Part shown: piece by piece, positions 1 through 4,239 of the stretch
Numbering within the stretch: the first letter of the stretch is position 1
How the letters are laid out: every line of letters begins with the position of its first letter
Assembly: GCA_943359555.1 (NCBI GenBank)
Contig: CALRHW010000019.1
Span: forward strand, 1 to 9,412
Length of the DNA stretch: 9,412 nt
Direction: 5' to 3'
Source: Parcubacteria group bacterium
GTDB lineage: Bacteria; Patescibacteriota; Minisyncoccia; Phycocordibacterales; CALRHW01
Position numbers and translations under genes: made by a program
The notes under the pieces: generated by a model
Seen by the model: the letters and a program-made list of their open reading frames with translations, nothing else
Database searches by the model: none
Told to the model about the DNA's origin: nothing

Positions 1-507
1 GGCAAACAAGCGCGACTTATGTCGCAGGCTTTGCGGAAGTTGACGGCAATCGTTGCGAAAAGTAAAACTATCGTCATTTTTATCAATCAAATCCGCATGC
101 AAATCGGTGTAATGTTTGGTAATCCAGAGACAACTCCCGGAGGAAAGGCGTTGAAGTTTTATACATCTGTGCGTATAGATATAAGGCGTATAGCGCAGAT
201 AAAAAAAGGTGAAGAAGTGATGGGTTCTAGAATCCGCGCGAAGGTTATAAAAAATAAAGTGGCGGCGCCTTTTAGGCAGACAGAGTTTGATTTAATGTAT
301 AACGAAGGTATATCTCGCGAAGGTGAAATAATCGCTCTGGGAGAAAAACATGGACTTATATCAAAAGTGGGTGGCGGAAGCTATTCTTACGGCGAAATGA
401 AGCTCGGTCGTGGATATGACGCGACACGGCAATTTCTGAAAGAAAATTCAAAAGTCGCTGATGAAATTTTGAAAGAAATAAAGAAAAAATTGGAGAGCCA
501 GGAATAA
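1..507 (+). CDS. recA: Recombinase RecA, C-terminal half (5' end outside the window)
   Basis: RecA forms ATP-dependent filaments on single-stranded DNA, drives homologous strand exchange and stimulates self-cleavage of LexA-type repressors. The reading frame is open from base 1 (GKQARLMSQALRKL...), so the Met codon at 19 is internal and the gene continues upstream. The visible 168 residues correspond to E. coli RecA from about residue 165 onward. They include the FINQIRM segment with the ATP-sensing Gln, DNA-binding loop L2 (GVMFGNPETTPGG) and the KNKVAAPF stretch that leads into the C-terminal domain. Walker A and Walker B lie outside the window. The protein stops soon after the C-terminal domain (KEIKKKLESQE) and has no long acidic tail like that of E. 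coli RecA, which normally restrains the filament. The last codons and the TAA stop form the 5' arm of the long inverted repeat at 493-626. Confidence 0.98.
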   Translation, partial: GKQARLMSQALRKLTAIVAKSKTIVIFINQIRMQIGVMFGNPETTPGGKALKFYTSVRIDIRRIAQIKKGEEVMGSRIRAKVIKNKVAAPFRQTEFDLMYNEGISREGEIIALGEKHGLISKVGGGSYSYGEMKLGRGYDATRQFLKENSKVADEILKEIKKKLESQE

Positions 508-626
508 AAAATAGAAAGTGCTAAAAAGGGGGTCGCGAGGCTGTCGAGCCGAGCGTTTCAGGATTTTTTAAGCTTCAAAAAATCCGTACCATTTTTAGTA
601 CTTTTTGTTTTTTATTCTTGGTTCTC
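493..626 (+). terminator. Long branched stem between recA and efp: terminator or structured RNA candidate
   Basis: Positions 493-529 pair with 589-626 in a 37-bp helix with one bulged A (591). The only departures from Watson-Crick pairing are five G-U wobbles on the + strand (497-622, 501-618, 512-607, 514-605, 520-599). The 5' arm contains the last recA codons and its TAA. The helix encloses two hairpins. One is GC-rich, with stems 534-536/553-555 and 539-542/547-550 separated by a tandem G-A mismatch (537-538 with 551-552) and closed by a GTCG loop. The other is a perfect 9-bp stem, 561-569/577-585. A T-rich run (602-613) lies within the 3' arm, so the inner part of the helix (515-529/589-604) could act as an intrinsic terminator for recA. 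The full structure is much larger than termination needs. Pairing was read by eye and no folding energy was computed. Confidence 0.6.
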
Positions 627-629
627 AAG

Positions 630-658
630 TAGACTTTTACTCTTCCCTTTGTTAGACT
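630..658 (+). promoter_or_regulatory. Possible efp promoter (-35/-10 pair)
   Basis: TAGACT occurs twice, at 630-635 and 653-658. As a -35 the first copy matches TTGACA at 4 of 6 positions. As a -10 the second matches TATAAT at 4 of 6. They are 17 bp apart, the preferred sigma-70 spacing. Transcription would then start around 665, only a few bases before the efp ATG at 669. The motifs are weak and AT-rich DNA yields such matches by chance, so this is tentative. It lies just outside the recA-efp stem, so the stem would not be part of an efp transcript made from here. Confidence 0.25.
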
Positions 659-668
659 CGTTTGTATT

Positions 669-1232
669 ATGTTGGAATACAATGAAATCGTAGAAAGAAA
701 ATATGTCGTGCTAGATGGCGAGCCATACGAAGTACTCACTTCGCACGTTTTTAGAAAACAACAACGAAAACCTGTAAACGCGGTCAAGCTCAAAAATCTC
801 ATTACAGGAAAAGTGGCGGAGCGTTCATTTCATGTATCCGAAAAAGTAGAGGAAGCCGACATTTCTACAAAAGAAATAAAATATCTTTACACAAATAAAG
901 ATGTTTTTTGGTTTTGTGAGGCGGGTGACCCTAGCAAGCGTTTTGAAATAGAGGAAAAAATCCTCGGCAACGGAAGTCAGTTTTTGAAGCCAAATTCACT
1001 CGTTCCTGCACTCATTTTTGACGAAAAGATAATAGGTGTCAAAGTGCCGATAAAGATTGATTTAAAGGTCACGGAGGCGTTTCCTGCGGTAAAGGGCGAC
1101 ACTGCCAAGGGTGGCAACAAACAGGTACAAGTAGAGACTGGCGCATATGTGACGGTGCCGATGTTTGTAAAAGAAGGCGATGTAATCCGCGTGAATACTG
1201 AGAGTGGTGAGTATACGGACAGGGTGAACTAG
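669..1232 (+). CDS. efp: Translation elongation factor P
   Basis: EF-P binds between the P and E sites of the ribosome and rescues ribosomes stalled on consecutive prolines. The 187 residues match the usual EF-P length and three-domain layout: an N-terminal KOW-like domain (about 1-64, with LDGEPYEV), a central OB domain, and a C-terminal OB domain ending in the family signature (GDVIRVNTESGEYTDRV). A gap-free alignment with E. coli EF-P over the loop, anchored by GEPY and VKL, places Gln32 where E. coli has the modified Lys34. The tip reads R29-K-Q-Q-R-K-P35. Lysylation, rhamnosylation and aminopentanol addition all need Lys or Arg at that position, so the protein either works unmodified or uses a neighbouring base. 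The ATG at 669 has no Shine-Dalgarno sequence. The gene ends in TAG and is followed by the bidirectional terminator at 1340-1371. Confidence 0.98.
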   Translation: MLEYNEIVERKYVVLDGEPYEVLTSHVFRKQQRKPVNAVKLKNLITGKVAERSFHVSEKVEEADISTKEIKYLYTNKDVFWFCEAGDPSKRFEIEEKILGNGSQFLKPNSLVPALIFDEKIIGVKVPIKIDLKVTEAFPAVKGDTAKGGNKQVQVETGAYVTVPMFVKEGDVIRVNTESGEYTDRVN

Positions 1233-1339
1233 GAAAGGCAGCAACTAATAAGGCTTAAGGATACCTAATGATCAACTATTTTCGGCTTATTTTTCAAGTT
1301 TCCGATTCTGTCGGACATTTAATCCTAATAACTCTTTGC

Positions 1340-1371
1340 AACAAAAAACCGCCTTCGGGCGGTTTTTTGTT
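1340..1371. terminator. Bidirectional intrinsic terminator between convergent efp and hicA
   Basis: This is a perfect 14-bp inverted repeat closed by a TTCG tetraloop. Arms are 1340-1353 and 1358-1371, with a GC core (ccgcc/ggcgg) flanked by six A on one side and six T on the other. Each strand therefore yields a GC hairpin followed by a U run. It can end the efp transcript rightward and the long glyS-to-hicA series leftward. The hicA stop codon (1370-1372 on the minus strand) overlaps the outer end of the stem. The preceding 1233-1339 shows no gene. It holds only a weak 5-bp hairpin at 1301-1315. Confidence 0.93.
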
Positions 1372-1609
1372 AGCGCTTTGTCCAATCTCTCCATATTTTT
1401 TTAGGGATTGTTGATTGACGTATCATCGTTTCAAGCGTTCGTATGGGAAATGACTTGGCACTGTGCACATTGATTTCTACTACTGCATTCAATTCTCTAT
1501 TAATCCACGCCTCGTGAGAACCTTTACGAAACTCAAGAAATGTAAACCCGTTTTCTTTTAGAAATTCGCAAACATCTTTATAACACCAGTTATCAAGACC
1601 GTGCGCCAT
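1370..1609 (-). CDS. hicA: HicA-family toxin (mRNA interferase)
   Basis: HicA toxins are small proteins with a double-stranded-RNA-binding-like fold that cleave mRNA until HicB blocks them. At 79 residues the length fits. The hallmark is the Gly-Ser-His motif at 30-32 (RKGSHEAW), where His32 would be the catalytic residue. It is preceded by a helix ending in ENGF and followed by strands (NAVVEINVH) and a C-terminal helix (IRTLETMIRQSTIP), the usual HicA order. The C-terminus is slightly longer than the shortest family members (KKIWRDWTKR). The ATG at 1609 lies 6 bases after the hicB stop with no Shine-Dalgarno sequence, so co-translation with hicB is likely. The antitoxin-first order is a known variant. 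The stop codon falls within the terminator stem. Assignment rests on motif and neighbour. Confidence 0.86.
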   Translation of the reverse strand: MAHGLDNWCYKDVCEFLKENGFTFLEFRKGSHEAWINRELNAVVEINVHSAKSFPIRTLETMIRQSTIPKKIWRDWTKR

Positions 1610-1615
1610 ATTTTA

Positions 1616-1969
1616 TTATGCGAATTGTACACTTAATAGTGGTGAGCGGTGATACGGAGATCTTATCAAACTCGTGTTATTTACTGATTGCACAGGTTTC
1701 TCAATTTCTTTTGCTGCGGCAAAATATTTTTTCCAATATTCTTCTGGCGCATATCTGTTTAATAATTGATCCGAAAGTTTTTCTCTAATTACTGTATCAA
1801 GGTGGAGATGTGCGGCTTCTTTAATACTATTCATTAATTCTGTTGGATTTTTACCTTCTTCAACTATGTCAAAAGTTAAACAAACACCAATGTATTTATT
1901 TTCTTCCTTGTAGACGAGAAACTCAATTACTCCTTTCTCTTTAGTATTTTTTTGACGTTGAATATTCAT
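1616..1969 (-). CDS. hicB: HicB-like antitoxin
   Basis: HicB antitoxins bind HicA and cover its active site. Many also repress their own promoter. Residues 13-57 show the HicB pattern: a beta strand (VIEFLVYKEENKYIGVC), a turn with DIVEEG where the family often has xxGDT, then a helix with the frequent NSIKEA motif. After it comes LSDQLLNRYAPEEYWKKY, a predicted helical stretch. The last 22 residues or so (from SVNNTSL) look like an unstructured tail. No ribbon-helix-helix or helix-turn-helix domain can be recognised, so autorepression through a standard DNA-binding domain is not supported. It is the first gene of the pair and stands 46 bases after rpsR. The ATG at 1969 lacks a Shine-Dalgarno sequence but sits 8 bases from a TACAAT box, suggesting a near-leaderless transcript. 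The family call is moderate on its own and is strengthened by the adjacent hicA. Confidence 0.77.
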   Translation of the reverse strand: MNIQRQKNTKEKGVIEFLVYKEENKYIGVCLTFDIVEEGKNPTELMNSIKEAAHLHLDTVIREKLSDQLLNRYAPEEYWKKYFAAAKEIEKPVQSVNNTSLIRSPYHRSPLLSVQFA

Positions 1970-1977
1970 AGATTTCT

Positions 1978-2007
1978 ATTGTACCATCTTTTTTAGCCAA
2001 ATCTAAA
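1978..2007 (-). promoter_or_regulatory. Possible hicBA promoter
   Basis: Read on the minus strand, TACAAT (plus positions 1978-1983) matches the -10 consensus at 5 of 6 positions. It is preceded 18 bp upstream by TTTAGA (2002-2007), a 4-of-6 match to -35. Only 8 bases separate the -10 box from the hicB ATG, so the transcript would have a 5' leader of about two bases. It lies in the 46-base gap after rpsR and would let hicBA be expressed apart from the ribosomal operon. A 7-bp inverted repeat (1969-1975 and 1999-2005) brackets the box. Tentative in such AT-rich DNA. Confidence 0.4.
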
Positions 2008-2015
2008 AATAAAAC

Positions 2016-2219
2016 TTATCTAGAAACAAACGGTAACAACCCTATAAACCTCGCACGCTTCACCGCAGTCGCTAGCTGGCGCTGGTATTTTGAGCTGACT
2101 CCTGTTTTCTTTTTTGCCATGATTCGGCCGTGAGGATTGAGGAACTTCTTAAGAATATCCACATCTTTATAGTCGATATACTTTATATTATTTTGAGTGA
2201 AAAAACATTGTTTCTGCAT
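2016..2219 (-). CDS. rpsR: 30S ribosomal protein bS18
   Basis: S18 pairs with S6 on the platform of the small ribosomal subunit. The 67 residues contain the conserved core: NNIKYIDYKDVDILKKFL (10-27), the GRI turn, then TGVSSKYQRQLATAVKRARFIGLLPFV, which is diagnostic of S18. The N-terminal CFFTQNN keeps one cysteine (Cys5) of the CxxC-like pair found in zinc-binding homologues, with Thr8 in place of the second, so zinc binding here is unlikely. The gene is third in the classical rpsF-ssb-rpsR order, 14 bases after ssb. The start at 2219 has no Shine-Dalgarno sequence but an A/T-only upstream run. No rplI follows, unlike in many bacteria. bL9 is often missing from candidate-phyla-radiation genomes, though it could be elsewhere in this one. 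Confidence 0.98.
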   Translation of the reverse strand: MQKQCFFTQNNIKYIDYKDVDILKKFLNPHGRIMAKKKTGVSSKYQRQLATAVKRARFIGLLPFVSR

Positions 2220-2233
2220 AAATTTATTTTAGA

Positions 2234-2719
2234 TTAAAATGGTATGTCATCTGGATTTATCTCTTCAGATGGATACTCTATAGTATCTAGTGCCTCTTTG
2301 GCAATAGGTGCGTCTTCCCCACCTTTTGCGCCCGACGCACCACTTGCACCGCTAGTCGCGCCCGCTCCGGCACCTGCGCCAGCACTACCAGCACTTCGTG
2401 GCCCAAACTGCACTCTGTCCGCCACTATTTCTGTGCGGTATTTTTTTACTCCGTCCTGACCATCCCAAGAGCGAGTTTGCATTCGTCCTTCCACAAGCAC
2501 AGAGCTTCCCTTTTTTAAATATTGTCCCACTGTCTCTGCTTGTCTTCCAAACACTACGACGTTGTGAAAATCCACACTCTCTTGCTTTGCACCATTTTTA
2601 TCTTTCCAAACACGATTTGTCGCAACACTAAAAGTAGATACTTGAATACCTGATGGTAAAGCTTTTACTTCAGGGTCGCGAGTAAGATTACCTATAACTA
2701 ATGCTTTGTTTAAATACAT
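2234..2719 (-). CDS. ssb: Single-stranded DNA-binding protein
   Basis: SSB coats single-stranded DNA and recruits repair and replication proteins through its C-terminal tip. The 161 residues fall into three parts. The OB fold is at about 1-105 and has the family landmarks NKALVIGNLTRDPEV near the start, FSVATNRVW, and VEGRMQTRSW. A low-complexity Gly/Ala/Ser linker follows at about 109-134. The acidic tail ends in DDIPF, identical to the tip of E. coli SSB that binds partner proteins. The length is typical. The gene sits between rpsF and rpsR, 7 bases after rpsF and 14 before rpsR, the widespread conserved operon. The ATG at 2719 follows an A/T-only stretch with no Shine-Dalgarno sequence. 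Confidence 0.98.
   Translation of the reverse strand: MYLNKALVIGNLTRDPEVKALPSGIQVSTFSVATNRVWKDKNGAKQESVDFHNVVVFGRQAETVGQYLKKGSSVLVEGRMQTRSWDGQDGVKKYRTEIVADRVQFGPRSAGSAGAGAGAGATSGASGASGAKGGEDAPIAKEALDTIEYPSEEINPDDIPF
2318..2395 (-). repeat. Low-complexity Gly/Ala/Ser linker within ssb
   Basis: This stretch encodes residues 109-134 of SSB, made almost only of Gly, Ala and Ser in short GAGAGAG and SGASGASGA runs. The DNA is locally GC-rich compared with its neighbours and imperfectly repetitive, so it may vary in length between strains. It joins the OB fold to the acidic partner-binding tip. Confidence 0.75.
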
Positions 2720-2726
2720 AATTTTT

Positions 2727-3269
2727 TTAATTTATCACAAGAGCTTCAATGCTTTTATCCATTTCTTCTTCGTCGGCTTTGGTTTTTTCTACGAGTTTTT
2801 CACCAGATGCTGCGACTGCTTCGTCGGCAACACCTTCAGTTGTGCCTTCAGCAGACTTTCCACCCTCTGTTTTTTGAGCTTCTCTTTCACTTACTTTTGA
2901 AGCCATAAGAGTGCTTTCTTTTACGGTTTTGATAAATAGCGCACGAAGAACTTCGTCTTGTGTTTCAATACTTTTTTTAATAGATGCAACTTCATCAGAA
3001 GCAATTTCAAACTTTATCCAAGCAAAATACGCGTGATCAAAACTGTGGTTTTTTGTGTCTATCACTTTTGACATAGAGTAAGCAAGCGCTCGCATTTTTG
3101 GAGCTTCTTCTGCAATGATAGAGCTACCCTTTTCTACGATAAATGCGTGGAGCTTGGCTACGATAGCACCAAGCTTTTCTTCTGCGATAGTAGGCAAAAG
3201 TAAATATCCCACTTCATAAATAGTGTGAGATTCTTTGCTTGTTTTTTCTAAAACTGTTTCTGTGGACAT
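2727..3269 (-). CDS. rpsF: 30S ribosomal protein bS6 with a long C-terminal extension
   Basis: S6 binds S18 and 16S rRNA in the small-subunit platform. The ferredoxin-like S6 core covers about residues 16-118 (YEVGYLLLPTIAEEKL, then a KMRALAYSM strand and YFAWIKFE). At 180 residues the protein is longer than common S6 proteins (about 95-135). The excess is a roughly 15-residue N-terminal lead and about 60 residues after the core. That tail is rich in Ala, Gly, Glu and Lys and closes with an acidic helix-like end (KADEEEMDKSIEALVIN). The tail is probably disordered except for the last 15 residues, whose separate character suggests a binding motif. The gene leads the rpsF-ssb-rpsR group. Identity is supported by both the core and the operon. 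The ATG at 3269 has no Shine-Dalgarno sequence. Confidence 0.95.
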   Translation of the reverse strand: MSTETVLEKTSKESHTIYEVGYLLLPTIAEEKLGAIVAKLHAFIVEKGSSIIAEEAPKMRALAYSMSKVIDTKNHSFDHAYFAWIKFEIASDEVASIKKSIETQDEVLRALFIKTVKESTLMASKVSEREAQKTEGGKSAEGTTEGVADEAVAASGEKLVEKTKADEEEMDKSIEALVIN

Positions 3270-3325
3270 GTAGCGATTAGGTTATCACAAGTGCCTTGTT
3301 ATTGCAACATAATACTGGTCAAGGA

Positions 3326-3331
3326 ATTATA
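3326..3331 (-). promoter_or_regulatory. Possible -10 box of an rpsF-ssb-rpsR promoter
   Basis: The 70-base gap between tatD and rpsF holds a perfect TATAAT on the minus strand at plus positions 3326-3331. It would give a leader of about 50 bases before the rpsF ATG. No good TTGACA-like box lies 16-18 bp upstream, and that region is the end of tatD. The leader could form a small hairpin (ACAAG-GCA-CTTGT). The S6:S18 autoregulatory motif known from other bacteria (CCG and CGG flanking a hairpin) is not evident. If the promoter is real, the ribosomal operon can be transcribed apart from tatD. Confidence 0.35.
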
Positions 3332-3339
3332 AAGAAAGG

Positions 3340-4239
3340 TTAAAGTTTAAACACCCGAAAAGCGTTTGAAACTAGGGCTTTTTTGACAGTTTCTAGGTCT
3401 TCACCTTTTATTTCAGCAATTCTTTTGACGACGACTTCCACATAAGACGGCTCGTTTCTTTTACCTCTATACGGCACAGGTGTAATGTATGGGCAATCCG
3501 TCTCCGACATAATCATATCTAGTGGAATGTTTTTTATAACTTCATCATAATCATGTGTAAAAGTAATAACTCCAGTAAATGAAATAGTAAAACCGAGCGA
3601 GAGAAACATTTTTGCTTCATCTGTCGTGCCTGCGAAAAAATGCACGTTACCTTTTACTTCTGGATACTCTTTCAAAATATCGTAAGCGTCTTTGTATGCG
3701 CTCGCACTTTTTGACACATCTGCACTTTTTTGCGGTGCACTTTTGCTTGTCGGTGCGTTCCTTATGTGAAGCATCAGAGGTTTGCCAAGTTCTTTTGCAA
3801 GATTAATTTGTGCGATAAATGCTTCTTTTTGTATTTGTGCGGTCGCAGGATCAGCACGGAAATAATCCAAACCACATTCTCCTATTGCGACTACTTTCGG
3901 ATCGCTTGCCAGTTTTTTATAAAAATCATAATCAAAGGTTTCCCCGTGAGAAGTAAATGCTTTTCCTTCATCGCCGAGCTCTTCTTTGTCGTGATAAGAG
4001 GCGCTGGTATGTATTGGGTGGAGACCAACGATAGCATAAACGCCTTCGCTATATTTTTGTGCGAGTTTTAGCGCCGAAGCCGATGTTTCTTTTTGTGTAC
4101 CCACGTTTATTGTCCAAGTTTTCTGCTCTCTGGCACGCAAAATCACTTCCTCGCGGTCAGACGCGAAAGCTTCAAAATTGAGATGAGCGTGAATATCTAT
4201 AAATTCTGGCGGAGTATTTTCAAGCATTTTGTTTGACAC
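3340..4239 (-). CDS. tatD: TatD-family metal-dependent deoxyribonuclease
   Basis: TatD proteins are TIM-barrel hydrolases with two divalent metals. Characterised members are Mg-dependent 3'-5' DNases linked to DNA repair and turnover. The metal ligands are in the expected places: His17 and His19 (DIHAHL), Glu121 (AIGECGLDYF), His158 (LMLHIR), His200 (NVHFFAG) and Asp248 (SETDCPYITP). The RGKRNEPSYV segment that closes the family pattern follows. At 299 residues it is longer than the usual 255-265. About 17 extra residues lie between His158 and His200 as a Ser/Lys/Ala-rich loop (162-180). A similar excess near 80-105 separates His19 from Glu121. The start is GTG at 4239, overlapping the metG TAG by one base, with AAGGA (4243-4247) just upstream at rather short spacing. 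An ATG four codons in (4227) is the alternative. Coupling to metG translation is likely. Confidence 0.95.
   Translation of the reverse strand: MSNKMLENTPPEFIDIHAHLNFEAFASDREEVILRAREQKTWTINVGTQKETSASALKLAQKYSEGVYAIVGLHPIHTSASYHDKEELGDEGKAFTSHGETFDYDFYKKLASDPKVVAIGECGLDYFRADPATAQIQKEAFIAQINLAKELGKPLMLHIRNAPTSKSAPQKSADVSKSASAYKDAYDILKEYPEVKGNVHFFAGTTDEAKMFLSLGFTISFTGVITFTHDYDEVIKNIPLDMIMSETDCPYITPVPYRGKRNEPSYVEVVVKRIAEIKGEDLETVKKALVSNAFRVFKL

Noticed and set aside
19..507. recA as a gene starting at the ATG at 19
   Set aside because: The frame is open to base 1 and the residues before this Met match RecA, so it is an internal Met of a gene cut by the window edge.
575..802. Minus-strand open frame opposite the efp start
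   Set aside because: It runs across the structured element and antisense to efp and has no recognisable protein features. The efp frame explains the region.
1233..1339. Possible small RNA or gene after efp
   Set aside because: Only a 5-bp hairpin (1301-1315) and weak partial repeats are visible. There is no coding frame, tRNA-like fold or promoter worth naming.
1616..1684. Frameshift at the 3' end of hicB giving the odd C-terminal tail
   Set aside because: The tail looks unusual, but no alternative frame offers a better HicB ending and hicA follows at normal spacing, so no disruption can be shown.
2244..2631. Proline/alanine-rich plus-strand frames opposite ssb
   Set aside because: They arise from the reverse complement of the Gly/Ala/Ser linker of SSB and have no independent support.
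3270..3325. S6:S18 autoregulatory leader upstream of rpsF
   Set aside because: A small ACAAG/CTTGT hairpin is present but the CCG/CGG elements of the known motif are not found, so the claim cannot be supported.
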